NCBI RefSeq assembly: GCF_001043895.1
Contig: NZ_JTHF01000015.1
Span: forward strand, 28,763-92,762
Source of the DNA: Methylobacterium indicum
GTDB taxonomy: Bacteria > Pseudomonadota > Alphaproteobacteria > Rhizobiales > Beijerinckiaceae
Length of the DNA: 64,000 bases
Direction of reading: 5' to 3'
How positions within the stretch are numbered: the stretch's first letter is position 1; every line of letters begins with the position of its first letter. Position numbers and translations under genes: made by a program. Positions 37,892-47,180 of this stretch are shown piece after piece. Under the pieces are notes generated by a model. The model made no database searches and was not told where the DNA came from. It was given only the letters and a program-made list of their open reading frames with translations.

Positions 37892-38019
37892 AGAATCGTT
37901 GACCGGGGGATGCGTCAACCCTCGCGTATCGCGAAGTTCGTCCGATCCGGCCGCCCGACGCGACGGAACGTCGGCCGAGCCTGGCCGTTGAATTCGCATC
38001 GCAGAGCGGAGGAGGCAAC

Positions 38020-38286
38020 ATGCGGAACGTGGCGAAGGCGGCCGTGGTGGCGGTCGTGACGCTGATGGGTGTCGGCGCGGCCGAGGCCAAGGGCTGCATC
38101 AAGGGCGCGATCATTGGCGGCGTGGCGGGCCATTACTTGGCCGAGCGCGGCGTGGTCGGAGCGGTCGCCGGATGCCTCGCGGGCCGGGCCCTCGCCAAGC
38201 GACGCGACCGGCAGCGCGAGGTCGATTACGGCGCCCGCGTCGGACCCCGCGACGGCTACGCTCCGCGCCGGACCTACGGCTACTGA
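38020..38286 (+). CDS. Small secreted glycine-zipper protein
   Basis: An 88-residue protein with a signal peptide (MRNVAKAAVVAVVTLMGVGAAEA, cleavage near residue 23). A short glycine-zipper segment CIKGAIIGGVAGHYLAERG then VVGAVAGCLAGRALAKR follows, and then a basic, Tyr/Arg-rich tail. Two Cys residues are in the mature part. Such proteins are common in alphaproteobacterial periplasm and outer membrane and have no assigned role. GGAGGCAAC precedes the ATG. Confidence 0.75.
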   Translation: MRNVAKAAVVAVVTLMGVGAAEAKGCIKGAIIGGVAGHYLAERGVVGAVAGCLAGRALAKRRDRQREVDYGARVGPRDGYAPRRTYGY

Positions 38287-38299
38287 GGGCCGAGACCCA

Positions 38300-38320
38300 A
38301 GCAGATTTCGCCGAAGTGGA
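38300..38320. repeat. Dispersed intergenic repeat, copy B
   Basis: AGCAGATTTCGCCGAAGTGGA differs from the copy at 17792-17812 at two positions. The following bases (TGCCGGTTCGGCGGCAAGAA) form part of a longer intergenic unit not shared with copy A. The region 38287-38514 otherwise holds nothing I can name. Confidence 0.5.
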
Positions 38321-38514
38321 TGCCGGTTCGGCGGCAAGAATCTGCGACACGACAAGAACCTGAGCGGGCGAAGCGTTGGCCTGCCAACGCAAGTCTGCTT
38401 TATGAGAGGCGGCGCCGTGTCGGTGCCGCTCGACCTCGACGCGGCGATCGGTCCCGTGCCGACGAAGCCGTCCGCCCCATCTGACACGGCCTCCGTCACG
38501 CCCCGCGGGTGCTC

Positions 38515-39135
38515 ATGGCCGTCTTCTTCACCGCCGACACGCATTTCGGCGATACCCACATCCTGCGCCAGCGCGGCCGGGTGTTCGCGTCCATCGAGGA
38601 GCACGACGCGACGCTGGTGGCGAACTGGAACGCGGCGGTAGGACCCGACGACGAGGTCTGGCACGTCGGCGATTTCGCGGCCCATGCCGAGCGGGCGCAT
38701 TGCGTGGCGGTCTTCGCGCGCCTGAACGGCGTCAAGCGCCTGGTGCGCGGCAACCACGACAGCAACCGCGTCCTCGACCTGCCCTGGGCCGATCCGCCGG
38801 TCGAGAGCGCCCGCGTGACCCTGCGGGAGGAGGGCCGGGAGTGGCGGCTGTTCCTGGCGCATTACGCCCACCGGGCCTGGCCCGGCCTGTGGCGCGGCAC
38901 CCGCCACCTCTACGGCCACACCCACGGCACCCTGGCCGACACCACCCGCTCCTGCGACGTCGGCGTCGATGCCTGGGATTACCGCCCGGTGCGCCTCGCG
39001 GCGCTGGCGGCGCGTCAGGACGCGGCGACCTTGGTGCCGGAGGAGCTGGCCCGGGACAGGGCCCGGGAGGAGGCTGCGTCCAGGGATCGCGACGGAGCGA
39101 CGGAAGCCGTGATTCCACCCGCGACCTCATCCTGA
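38515..39135 (+). CDS. Calcineurin-like metallophosphoesterase
   Basis: A 206-residue phosphoesterase with all family motifs: FTADTHFGD (D-x-H), HVGDF (GD), RGNHDSN (GNHD), FLAHYAHRAWPG and LYGHTHG (GHxH), which together hold two metal ions. The subgroup resembles small phage and bacterial phosphoesterases of unknown substrate. The ATG at 38515 is chosen; GTG 38509 is in frame. The last codons (ATSS) and the TGA are read from a palindromic repeat (39122-39249), so the natural C-terminus may have been altered by repeat insertion. Confidence 0.88.
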   Translation: MAVFFTADTHFGDTHILRQRGRVFASIEEHDATLVANWNAAVGPDDEVWHVGDFAAHAERAHCVAVFARLNGVKRLVRGNHDSNRVLDLPWADPPVESARVTLREEGREWRLFLAHYAHRAWPGLWRGTRHLYGHTHGTLADTTRSCDVGVDAWDYRPVRLAALAARQDAATLVPEELARDRAREEAASRDRDGATEAVIPPATSS

Positions 39136-39249
39136 GGTGCGGCTGCTTGCAGCAGCCTCGAAGGAGGGCTCCAGACGTCGCTGCGATCCCTGGAGCCCTC
39201 CTTCGAGGTCGGTCCATCGATGATGGACCGACACCTCAGGATGAGGTCG
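39122..39249. repeat. 128-bp complex palindromic repeat element
   Basis: Outer arms CGACCTCATCCTGAGGTG (39122-39139) and CACCTCAGGATGAGGTCG (39232-39249) are perfect 18-bp inverted copies. Inside are 19-bp arms CCTCGAAGGAGGGCTCCAG (39156-39174) and its complement (39190-39208), and an 8-bp hairpin GGTCCATC-gat-GATGGACC (39211-39229). It lies between convergent genes and also ends the phosphoesterase reading frame. The same 18-mer recurs at 58108-58125, so this is a member of a dispersed family of REP or mobile-palindrome type. Confidence 0.85.
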
Positions 39250-39290
39250 AGGAGGGGATGGAAGGGAGCCGAACGGCTCCCAGGCTTTCC

Positions 39291-41582
39291 TCAGCCGCCG
39301 ATGTTGTAGGCGGCCAGCGCCGCCATGTTGACGAGGTCGGAATCGGTCGCCCCGAGCGGGACGATCTGCACCGCCTTGTCGAGGCCGACGATCAGCGGGC
39401 CGAGCACCTGGGCGCCGCCGAGTTCCTGCAGCATCTTGGTGGAGATCGAGGCCGAGTGGAAGGCCGGCATCACCAGGACGTTGGCCGGCTGCTTGAGGCG
39501 GCTGAACGGATACTGGGCGAGCAGGTCCTTGTTCAGCGCGACGTCGGCCGCCATCTCGCCGTCATACTCGAAGTCGACCCGCATCCCGTCGAGGATCCGC
39601 ACCGCCTCCTGCACCTTCTCGGCGCGCTCGGCCTGGGGATGGCCGAAGCTCGAGAAGGACAGCATCGCCACCCGCGGCTCGTAGCCGAGGCGCCGCGCCA
39701 CGCCCGCCGCCTCGATGGCGATGCCGGCGAGTTCCTCGGCGCTCGGCATCTCGTGGATCGCGGTATCGGCCACCAGCACCACCCGGCCGCGGGCGAGGCA
39801 GAGCGAGACGCCGATCACCCGGTGGCCGGGCTTGTGGTCGATGACCCGGCGCACGTCCTCGAGCGCGATCGAGTAGTTGCGGGTGGTCCCGGTCACCATC
39901 GCGTCGGCATCGCCGAGCGCCACCATCGAGGCCGCGAAGTGGTTGCGGTCCTGGTTGATCAGGCGCTGGCAGTCGCGGAACAGCAGGCCCTGGCGCTGCA
40001 TCCGGGCGTAGAGGAACTGCGCGTAGACGCCGTTGCGGTCGGACTTGGCGGCGTTGTGGATCTCGATGTTGTCGCGGCCCGACAGATCGATGCCGGCGGC
40101 CTCGGCATTGGCCATCACCCGGTCCTCGCGCCCGACCAGGATCGCGGTGCCGAGGCCCTGGTTGACGAACGAGATCGCGGCGCGGATCACCACCTCCTCC
40201 TCGCCCTCGGCGAAGACGACGCGCTTGGGGTACTTGCGCACCCGCTCGAACACCCGGTTCAGCGTGCCGGCGACGGGGTCGCGGCGGGCCGAGAGCTGGG
40301 CCCGGTAGCGGTCCATGTTGTCGATCGGCTTGCGGGCGACGCCGGTTTCCATCGCGGCCTTGGCCACCGCCGTCGGGATGGTGTGGATCAGGCGCGGATC
40401 GAACGGCACCGGGATGATGTATTCGCGCCCGAAGCGCGGACGGGTGCCCTGGTAGGCCGCCGCCACCTCGTCCGGCACGTCCTCGCGGGCGAGCGCGGCG
40501 AGAGCCTGCGCGGCCGCGATCTTCATCTCCATGTTGATCGTGGTCGCGTGCACGTCCAGCGCTCCCCGGAAGATGTAGGGGAAGCCCAAGACGTTGTTGA
40601 CCTGGTTCGGGTAGTCCGAGCGCCCGGTCGCCACGATGGCGTCGTCGCGGACCTGCGCCACCTCCTCGGGGGTGATCTCGGGGTTGGGGTTCGCCATCGC
40701 GAAGATGATCGGCTGCGGCGCCATCGAGGCGATCATCTCAGGGGTGAAGGCCCCCTTCACCGAGAGGCCGAACACGATGTCGGCGCCCTCCATCGCCTCC
40801 ACCAGCGTCCGCTTGTCGGTGGCGACGGCATGCGCCGACTTCCACTGGTTCATGCCTTCGGTGCGGCCCTGGAACACCACGCCCTTGGTGTCGCACAGGA
40901 TCACGTTCTCGGAGCGGAAGCCGAGCGCCTTGACGAGCTCGATGCAGGCGATGCCCGCCGCGCCCGCGCCGTTGACGACGAGCTTGGCCTCGGAGATGTC
41001 CCGGCCGGTCAGGTGCAGGGCGTTGACGATGCCCGCCGCCGAGATGATCGCGGTGCCGTGCTGGTCGTCGTGGAAGACCGGGATGTCCATCAATTCCCGC
41101 AGGCGCTCCTCGATGATGAAGCACTCGGGGGCCTTGATGTCCTCCAGGTTGATGCCGCCGAAGGTCGGCCCGAGGTAGCGCACGCAGTTGATGAACGCCT
41201 CGGCATCCTCGGTCCCGACCTCGAGGTCGAAGGAATCGATGTCGGCGAAGCGCTTGAACAGGACCGCCTTGCCCTCCATCACGGGCTTCGAGGCGAGCGC
41301 GCCGCGGTTGCCGAGGCCCAGGATCGCGGTGCCGTTCGAGATCACCGCCACGAGGTTGCCCTTGGCGGTGTAGTCGTAGGCGAGCGCCGGATCGTCCGCG
41401 ATGGCGAGCACCGGCACGGCGACGCCGGGCGAATAGGCGAGCGACAAGTCGCGCTGCGTCGCCATCGGCTTCGTCGCCACCACCTCCAGCTTGCCGGGCC
41501 GGCCCTGCTGGTGGAACTGCAACGCCTCCTGGTCGGTGAAGGTCGGGCGCTTGCCGCGGGTGACGGGGCGGGACTCGCTCAT
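39291..41582 (-). CDS. maeB: NADP-dependent malic enzyme with phosphotransacetylase-like domain, MaeB
   Basis: Decarboxylates malate to pyruvate with NADP+. The 763-residue length and two-part layout are typical of proteobacterial MaeB. The N-terminal malic domain (about 15-420) has [58 protein letters not shown] and [15 protein letters not shown], plus the Rossmann motif [14 protein letters not shown]. The C-terminal PTA-like domain (about 430-760) is regulatory in known members and lacks proven transacetylase activity. The start [10 protein letters not shown] is preceded by GAGAAGAG. The gene is alone, and its product supplies NADPH and pyruvate in C4-dicarboxylate metabolism. Confidence 0.96.
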   Translation of the reverse strand: MSESRPVTRGKRPTFTDQEALQFHQQGRPGKLEVVATKPMATQRDLSLAYSPGVAVPVLAIADDPALAYDYTAKGNLVAVISNGTAILGLGNRGALASKPVMEGKAVLFKRFADIDSFDLEVGTEDAEAFINCVRYLGPTFGGINLEDIKAPECFIIEERLRELMDIPVFHDDQHGTAIISAAGIVNALHLTGRDISEAKLVVNGAGAAGIACIELVKALGFRSENVILCDTKGVVFQGRTEGMNQWKSAHAVATDKRTLVEAMEGADIVFGLSVKGAFTPEMIASMAPQPIIFAMANPNPEITPEEVAQVRDDAIVATGRSDYPNQVNNVLGFPYIFRGALDVHATTINMEMKIAAAQALAALAREDVPDEVAAAYQGTRPRFGREYIIPVPFDPRLIHTIPTAVAKAAMETGVARKPIDNMDRYRAQLSARRDPVAGTLNRVFERVRKYPKRVVFAEGEEEVVIRAAISFVNQGLGTAILVGREDRVMANAEAAGIDLSGRDNIEIHNAAKSDRNGVYAQFLYARMQRQGLLFRDCQRLINQDRNHFAASMVALGDADAMVTGTTRNYSIALEDVRRVIDHKPGHRVIGVSLCLARGRVVLVADTAIHEMPSAEELAGIAIEAAGVARRLGYEPRVAMLSFSSFGHPQAERAEKVQEAVRILDGMRVDFEYDGEMAADVALNKDLLAQYPFSRLKQPANVLVMPAFHSASISTKMLQELGGAQVLGPLIVGLDKAVQIVPLGATDSDLVNMAALAAYNIGG

Positions 41583-41811
41583 GCCAAGCTCTTCTCGTGC
41601 GACCAGAATCAACCTCTGGGGGACCCGTCCCTTAGGGCCATGATCCGGCCGGCTCAAGCGGCGCCGGGACGGCAAAGCGCGCCGCCGCGGGATTTCCGCG
41701 GGGGATGACGATCCCCATCATCCCCGCTCTGCCGGTCTGGAGCGTGGCCGCGGGCCTCTGTTAGTCTGGCCAACCACTTCGCCGCGGACCCGACGACAGC
41801 CCCCTGATCTC

Positions 41812-44592
41812 ATGACGATGGACAGCGACACCGGCCGCCTGCTGCGCGACGAGGCTTACGAGCCGACCGACGCGGCGCCCCCGGCCCCCGCCCGCGGCCG
41901 GCGCTCGGCTGCGCCCGACGACGAGGCCAAGGTCTCGCCGATGATGGCGCAGTACATCGAGATCAAGGCGGCCAACCCCGATTCCCTGCTGTTCTACCGC
42001 ATGGGGGATTTCTACGAGCTGTTCTTCGCGGATGCCGAGATCGCCTCGCGGGCTCTCGGCATCGTGCTCACCCGCCGCGGCAAGCACGGCGGCGCCGACA
42101 TCCCGATGTGCGGCGTGCCGGTGGAGCGCTCCGACGACTATCTCCAGCGCCTGATCGGGCTGGGTCACCGGGTCGCGGTCTGCGAGCAGACCGAGGATCC
42201 GGCGGAAGCCAAGAAGCGCGGCTCGAAGTCGGTGGTCCGGCGGGAGGTCGTGCGCCTCGTCACGCCCGGCACCATCACGGAAGACCGCCTGCTCGATCCC
42301 GGTCGGGCCAACGTGCTGCTGGCGCTGTCCCGCCGGCGCGCCTCGGAGGCGGGCTGGACCTACGGCTTGGCGGCCGTCGACATCTCGACCGGTCGCTTCT
42401 CGCTCGGCGAGGTCGAGGGGCCGGGGCTCGCCGCCGAGATCGCCCGGCTCGACCCGCGCGAGATCGTGATGGGCGACGCGATCCACCAGGATCCCGACCT
42501 CGCGCGGCTGTGGCGCGACACACGAGCCGCCGTCACCCCGGTCGGGCGCGGCGACGTCGATCCGGCCTCGGCCGAGCGGTCGATCAAGGAGCAGTTCGGC
42601 GTCCAGACCCTCGACGGGTTCGGTGCCTTCAGCCGGGTCGAGGTCGCGGCGGCGGGTGCCGTCCTGCATTACATCGCCCGCACCCAGCTCGGCGCCAAGG
42701 TGACCTTGAGCCCGCCCACCCGCCAGGCGGCGGGGGCGAGCCTGATGATCGACGCGGCGACGCGCCAGAACCTGGAGCTGACCCGCACCCTCTCGGGCGA
42801 GCGGGCCGGCAGCCTGCTCGCCGCCATCGACCGCACGGTCGGGGGCGCGGGCGCGCGGCTTCTCGCCGAGCGGCTGGCCGGCCCCTCGACCGACCTCGCC
42901 CTGATCCGCCGCCGCCACGACGCGGTGGAGTTCCTGGTCTCCGAAGGACCGCTGCGGGCGGAGTTGCGGGCGGAACTGGCGCGGGCCCCCGACATGGCTC
43001 GCGCCCTCACCCGCATCGGCCTCGGCCGGGCCGGGCCCCGCGACCTCGCGGCCCTGCGCGACGGGCTCATGGCCGCCCGCGGCATCGCGACGGCGCTCGC
43101 CGGCGCGGGCGCGCTGCCGGGCGAGATCGGCAAGGCGGCACGCCTGCTCGCCGGGCTCGACGAGGCGCTCGCCGACGAGCTCGCCGCCGCCCTCGCCGAC
43201 GACCTGCCGCTCCAGCGCCGCGACGGCGGCTTCGTGCGCGAGGGCTACCGCGCCGAACTGGACGAAACCCGCACCCTCCAGCGCGATTCGCGCCAGGTCG
43301 TGGCCGGCTTGCAGGCCCGCTACGCCGCCGAGACCGGCTGCCGGACGCTGCGGATCAAGCACAACAACCTGCTCGGCTACTTCATCGAGGTGCCGCAGGC
43401 CTTCGGCGAGACCCTGCTGAAGGATCCCTGGCGCGCCACCTTCGTCCACCGCCAGACCATGGTGGACGCGATGCGCTTCACCAGCGTCGAGCTGGGCGAG
43501 CTGGAAACCAAGATCGCCAACGCCGCCGGCCGGGGGCTCGCCCTCGAACTCGAGATCTTCGAGAGCCTGTCGAAGGCCGTGATGGCCGAATCCGATTCGA
43601 TCGTCGCGGCGGCGAGTGCGCTCGCGGCTTTGGACGTCGCGGCCTCGCACGCGGAACTCGCCGTCGAGCTGAACTGGACCCGGCCCACCGTCGACGACGG
43701 CCTCGCCTTCCGGATCGAGGGCGGGCGCCACCCGGTGGTCGAGGCGGCCCTGACCAAGGCGGGCGAGGCCTTCATCGCCAATGCCTGCGACCTCTCGGGG
43801 CGCGAGGCGGGCCAGATCCTCCTCGTCACCGGCCCGAACATGGGCGGCAAGTCGACCTTCCTGCGCCAGAACGCGCTCATCGCGGTGCTGGCCCAGATGG
43901 GCGCCTACGTGCCGGCGGCCTTCGCCCATCTCGGCCTCGTCGACCGGCTTTTTTCCCGCGTCGGCGCCGCCGACGATCTGGCGCGGGGCCATTCGACCTT
44001 CATGGTCGAGATGGTCGAGACCGCGGCGATCCTCAACCAGGCGACGAAGCGCTCCCTCGTCGTCCTCGACGAGATCGGACGCGGGACCGCGACCTTCGAC
44101 GGCCTGTCGATCGCCTGGGCCTGCCTGGAGCACCTGCACGGCACGAACGGCTGCCGGGCCCTGTTCGCCACCCATTTCCACGAACTGACGGCCCTGGCCC
44201 AGCGCCTCGACCGCCTCTCCAACGCCACCCTCAAGGTGACCGAGTGGAAGGGCGACGTGGTGTTTCTGCACGAAGTCGTTCCTGGTGCCGCCGACCGCTC
44301 CTACGGCCTCCAGGTCGCCCGGCTGGCCGGCCTGCCCGCGCCCGTGATCGCCCGGGCCAAGGCGCTCCTCGCCGAGCTGGAGCGGGGGGAGGGCGGGCCC
44401 GGCCGGCGCAAGGCCCCTGCCGAGCTGCCGCTCTTTGCCGCCATGCCGGCCGCGCCGCCCCCGGCCCCGCCGCCGGTGGAGAGGCCCGACCCGGTCGGTC
44501 GCCTCCTCGACGGGATCGACCCGGACGCCTTGAGCCCGCGCGAGGCGCTGGACGCGCTCTACCGGCTCAAGGCGGCGCGGGCGGAGGGGTAG
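41812..44592 (+). CDS. mutS: DNA mismatch repair ATPase MutS
   Basis: Recognises mismatches and small loops in DNA and starts methyl-independent repair with MutL. The protein has 926 residues, slightly longer than the enterobacterial form, because of a 40-residue N-terminal extension and a Pro/Ala-rich stretch near residue 880. The mismatch-binding motif is intact ([15 protein letters not shown]-x-E). The ATPase has [14 protein letters not shown] (Walker A, about residue 674), [31 protein letters not shown] (Walker B, signature) and ATHFHELT. The C-terminal dimer motif is present (DALYRLKA). Confidence 0.97.
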   Translation: MTMDSDTGRLLRDEAYEPTDAAPPAPARGRRSAAPDDEAKVSPMMAQYIEIKAANPDSLLFYRMGDFYELFFADAEIASRALGIVLTRRGKHGGADIPMCGVPVERSDDYLQRLIGLGHRVAVCEQTEDPAEAKKRGSKSVVRREVVRLVTPGTITEDRLLDPGRANVLLALSRRRASEAGWTYGLAAVDISTGRFSLGEVEGPGLAAEIARLDPREIVMGDAIHQDPDLARLWRDTRAAVTPVGRGDVDPASAERSIKEQFGVQTLDGFGAFSRVEVAAAGAVLHYIARTQLGAKVTLSPPTRQAAGASLMIDAATRQNLELTRTLSGERAGSLLAAIDRTVGGAGARLLAERLAGPSTDLALIRRRHDAVEFLVSEGPLRAELRAELARAPDMARALTRIGLGRAGPRDLAALRDGLMAARGIATALAGAGALPGEIGKAARLLAGLDEALADELAAALADDLPLQRRDGGFVREGYRAELDETRTLQRDSRQVVAGLQARYAAETGCRTLRIKHNNLLGYFIEVPQAFGETLLKDPWRATFVHRQTMVDAMRFTSVELGELETKIANAAGRGLALELEIFESLSKAVMAESDSIVAAASALAALDVAASHAELAVELNWTRPTVDDGLAFRIEGGRHPVVEAALTKAGEAFIANACDLSGREAGQILLVTGPNMGGKSTFLRQNALIAVLAQMGAYVPAAFAHLGLVDRLFSRVGAADDLARGHSTFMVEMVETAAILNQATKRSLVVLDEIGRGTATFDGLSIAWACLEHLHGTNGCRALFATHFHELTALAQRLDRLSNATLKVTEWKGDVVFLHEVVPGAADRSYGLQVARLAGLPAPVIARAKALLAELERGEGGPGRRKAPAELPLFAAMPAAPPPAPPPVERPDPVGRLLDGIDPDALSPREALDALYRLKAARAEG

Positions 44593-44657
44593 GGTCCCTC
44601 GCGCCTCGCTGCCTCGCCCGAGAGCCGCATGACGGCTTCGTGCCTGTGACGCCCCGC

Positions 44658-45260
44658 TCACCGCGGCGCGTCGGCGGCCACCGCCTGCGCCAGGGCCCGG
44701 CCGGCGAAGCGGGCGGTGGCGAGGAGGCGATCCGGGCCGTGGCCCTCCCGGGCCATGGCCGAGAGGCCGACCATCATCGTCACGACGTAGTCGGACAGGC
44801 CTCCGGCCGAGTCCGGGTGGGTGGCCGCGACGAAGCGCCGGATTGTCTCGCCGCCCGCGCCGGTGAGCGCGCGGGCGGCTTCCCGGGCCGCCGGATCGAG
44901 GCAGCGCGTGCCCTCGATCGCCAGGCACCCGGCGGCGCCGGGATCCGCGCCGTAGCGGCGCGCGGCCTCTTCCAGCAAGGCGGCCAAAGCCTCGGCCACC
45001 GGGCGGCCCGGGCGCAGGATCTCCGTCAGCGGGATCCCCTCGGTCTTCGAGTAATGGCCGAGGGTGCGGGCATAGAGGCCGGCCTTGCTGCCGAAGGCGG
45101 CATAGAAGCTGGGCGGGTTGATGCCGAGCGCCTCGGTGAGATCGGCGACGCTGACCGCGTCGTAGCCGCGGGCATGGAACAGCCGCTGCGCCACCACGAG
45201 CGCCTGGTCGGGATCGAAGCGGCGCGGACGGCCGCGGGGGCGCGGTGATTTTGTAGGCAT
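44658..45260 (-). CDS. bdcR: TetR-family repressor BdcR-like
   Basis: A 200-residue regulator. The N-terminus GRPRRFDPDQALVVAQRLFHARGYDAVSVADLTEALGINPPSFYAAFGSKAGLYART is the TetR DNA-binding domain. It matches E. coli BdcR closely in this region and in the following GCLAIEG segment. The effector domain is Ala-rich. It is divergent from bdcA, as in enterobacteria, and an inverted repeat overlaps its own start codon, so it probably represses both genes. The ligand is unknown. Confidence 0.87.
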   Translation of the reverse strand: MPTKSPRPRGRPRRFDPDQALVVAQRLFHARGYDAVSVADLTEALGINPPSFYAAFGSKAGLYARTLGHYSKTEGIPLTEILRPGRPVAEALAALLEEAARRYGADPGAAGCLAIEGTRCLDPAAREAARALTGAGGETIRRFVAATHPDSAGGLSDYVVTMMVGLSAMAREGHGPDRLLATARFAGRALAQAVAADAPR

Positions 45261-45270
45261 CGATACAAAA
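45249..45270. promoter_or_regulatory. Predicted BdcR operator TTTTGTA-N8-TACAAAA
   Basis: A perfect 7-bp inverted repeat separated by 8 bp, in the 75-bp divergent region, overlapping the bdcR start codon and ending 4 bp before the -35 element of the bdcA promoter. TetR regulators commonly bind such sites next to or within divergent promoters. Confidence 0.65.
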
Positions 45271-45274
45271 ATTC

Positions 45275-45302
45275 TTGACCGGGAACTCGGACGATTTATG
45301 TA
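45275..45302 (+). promoter_or_regulatory. Likely sigma-70-type promoter of bdcA
   Basis: TTGACC (45275-45280) and TATGTA (45297-45302) are 16 bp apart, about 30 bp before the strong ribosome site AAGGAGG and the ATG at 45336. The -10 match is moderate. Confidence 0.5.
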
Positions 45303-45335
45303 ATGGGCACTACCTTAACCCTCAAGGAGGGCCCG

Positions 45336-46079
45336 ATGGCCGCGTCCCGCGACACGTATTTTCAGGGCAAGTATTTTCAGGACAAGTCCGTTCTCGTGCT
45401 CGGCGGCAGCCGGGGGATCGGGGCGGCGATCGTCCGGCGCTTCGCCACCGAGGGCGCTCGGGTGACCTTCACCTACGCGGGCTCGCGGGAGGCGGCGGAA
45501 AAGCTGGCGGCGGAGACCGGCACGGTCGCCGAGAAGACCGACAGCGCCGACCGGGACGCGGTGATCGCCCGGGTGCGCGAGAGCGGCCCCCTGGACGTCC
45601 TGGTGGTGAATGCGGGCGTGGGCGCGTTCGGCGATCCGCTGGAGCAGGACCCCGACGAGGTCGACCGCCTGGTCCGGATCAACGTGACCTCCCCCTATCA
45701 CGCCGCCGTGGAAGCGGCCCGGCGCATGCCGGAGGGCGGACGGATCATCGTGATCGGCTCCGTCAACGGCGACCGGATCCCGTTTCCCGGCCTGTCCGCC
45801 TACGCGATGAGCAAGTCGGCCTTGCAGGGCATGGCGCGGGGGCTGGCGCGGGATTTCGGGCCGCGCGGCATCACCGTGAACGTTGTCCAGCCCGGCCCGA
45901 TCGACACCGACATGAACCCGGCGGACGGGCCGATGAAGGACGTCATGCACGCCGTCATGGCCCTCAAGCGCCATGGTCGCCCGGAGGACGTGGCCGGGAT
46001 GGTGGCCTGGCTGGCGGGGCCGGAGGCGAGCTTCGTGACCGGGGCGATGCACACGATCGACGGCGGCTTCGGGGCGTGA
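45336..46079 (+). CDS. bdcA: SDR-family cyclic-di-GMP-binding biofilm dispersal mediator BdcA
   Basis: In E. coli BdcA binds cyclic-di-GMP and promotes biofilm dispersal. This 247-residue protein is clearly its homologue: VLGGSRGIGAAIVRRFATEGARVTFTYAGS, TDSADRDAVIARVR, VVNAGVGAFGDPLE, ARRMPEGGRIIVIGSVNGDRIP, SALQGMARGLARDFGPRGITVNVVQPGPIDTDMNPADGPM, and GPEASFVTGAMHTIDGGFGA. The SDR cofactor motif GGSRGIG and catalytic S-YAMSK are kept, so oxidoreductase activity is possible. The N-terminus carries a tandem duplication (YFQGKYFQDK). AAGGAGG precedes ATG 45336. Confidence 0.93.
   Translation: MAASRDTYFQGKYFQDKSVLVLGGSRGIGAAIVRRFATEGARVTFTYAGSREAAEKLAAETGTVAEKTDSADRDAVIARVRESGPLDVLVVNAGVGAFGDPLEQDPDEVDRLVRINVTSPYHAAVEAARRMPEGGRIIVIGSVNGDRIPFPGLSAYAMSKSALQGMARGLARDFGPRGITVNVVQPGPIDTDMNPADGPMKDVMHAVMALKRHGRPEDVAGMVAWLAGPEASFVTGAMHTIDGGFGA
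45356..45385 (+). repeat. 15-bp tandem duplication in the bdcA 5' coding region
   Basis: GTATTTTCAGGGCAA (45356-45370) is followed directly by GTATTTTCAGGACAA (45371-45385), one base different. It encodes YFQGK-YFQDK just before the Rossmann strand. The unit is more AT-rich than its surroundings. E. coli BdcA starts close to FTGKTV, so one copy is extra. Confidence 0.8.
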
Positions 46080-46084
46080 GTGGC

Positions 46085-46120
46085 ACCGCGCCGTCGACAT
46101 GGTGGTGTCGATGGCGCGGT
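46085..46120. terminator. 14-bp hairpin between bdcA and the ATP-grasp gene
   Basis: ACCGCGCCGTCGAC (46085-46098) pairs with 46107-46120 with a single G-U wobble across an 8-nt loop, 6 bp after the bdcA stop and between convergent genes. No clear T run, but size and position suit a bidirectional terminator. Confidence 0.6.
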
Positions 46121-46214
46121 ACCGCGCAGGCTTAGCGAGGAGACGCCCAGGTGACGGTCTTCGGCGGCTCGCCCTGTCGCCGGATCCCGGACCGGTGGCC
46201 TGAGTTGCGGTGGG

Positions 46215-47180
46215 TCAGGCGGCCCGAATCCGCGGTCGCCCGGGCCGGTGACGCGCGATCCCCTCGGCCATGACCGTCGCGTAGCGTCCGAAGGCTTTTC
46301 CCTCGGGCAGGAGGAGGCGGGGGATCGCCAATTCGCATTCGAGCAGCTGCAGGCGGCCGTCGACGCCCTGGAGCCCGTCGATGCGGGCAAACCAGAGCCG
46401 GCCGTAGCGCCGTTCGAGCGCGTCGTTCACCCCCGTCGCCCAGCGTTCTTCGGCGGGGTTGGGGTTCCAGCGATGGTTCTGCCCACCCAGTCGCTCGTGC
46501 GCCCACCAGCCTCCCTGGCTGCCGACGGTCTTGCGCACGACGTGACTCAATTCCCCGCCGAGGAACACGAACGAAAGCTCGCCGAAATCGAGCACGGAGG
46601 GTAGGAAGGGCTGCACGATCAGCGCATGCGTCAGGGCGAGGGCGGCCATCTCCGCCTGTTTCGCGAAGACGCCCTCCTCCAGAACGAAATGGTGCGCGTC
46701 CAGCGCCGGGCCGGACCGGGACACCCGGATGGTGTTCCAGGAGCCGGACGACACGGTCGGCTTGACCACGACGTCGTCCCAGCCCGCCTCGTCCATCGTT
46801 CTGACGACGTCGAATAAAGTCCCTTTGGCGATCCACCGGGTGGGGACGAGCTCGATGCCGTCCTCGGAGAGCTTGCGCAGGTAGCGTCCCTTGTCGAGGG
46901 CATCGAGGACCAGGGGCAGGGGATTGGCCAGCGGAATGGGCCCGTGCGGTGCCGCGAGCAGCCGCTCGTGAACGCGCTCCACCCGCTCCTGAAAGTCCGG
47001 CTCCTTGTGGTACCACCGGCACATGCGCAGGTTCACGAGGTCGATCCCGTCGAGATCGAGCCTGTCGAACGCGGCGAGATGGACCATCCGTGCCTCGACG
47101 CCTTCGGCACGAAGGGCATCCTCCACCGCGGGATATTCGAGATGGGGCGCGCCGAGGCTGAGATAGACCGCCTTATGCAT
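46215..47180 (-). CDS. ATP-grasp domain protein of unknown specificity
   Basis: A 321-residue protein. A short N-terminal Rossmann-like part (HKAVYLSLGAPHLEYPAVEDAL) is followed by an ATP-grasp fold: LDALDKGRYLRKLSEDGIELVPTRWI, VVVKPTVSSGSWNTIRV (first nucleotide Lys and Gly/Ser loop), ALIVQPFLPSVLDFGELSFVFLGGELSHVVRK (hinge and E-x-S) and LQLLECELAIPRLLLP (metal-binding Glu residues). The fold ligates a carboxylate to an amine or thiol. It lacks the typical D-Ala-D-Ala ligase or glutathione synthetase N-terminal domain, so it is a new or lineage-specific ligase. AGGAGG precedes the ATG. It overlaps the upstream flavoprotein gene by 8 bp, so the two form an operon. Confidence 0.8.
   Translation of the reverse strand: MHKAVYLSLGAPHLEYPAVEDALRAEGVEARMVHLAAFDRLDLDGIDLVNLRMCRWYHKEPDFQERVERVHERLLAAPHGPIPLANPLPLVLDALDKGRYLRKLSEDGIELVPTRWIAKGTLFDVVRTMDEAGWDDVVVKPTVSSGSWNTIRVSRSGPALDAHHFVLEEGVFAKQAEMAALALTHALIVQPFLPSVLDFGELSFVFLGGELSHVVRKTVGSQGGWWAHERLGGQNHRWNPNPAEERWATGVNDALERRYGRLWFARIDGLQGVDGRLQLLECELAIPRLLLPEGKAFGRYATVMAEGIARHRPGRPRIRAA

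Noticed and set aside
39122..39249. Considered as a CRISPR-like or IS end structure
   Set aside because: There are no direct repeats with spacers and no transposase gene; the unit is a nested palindrome.
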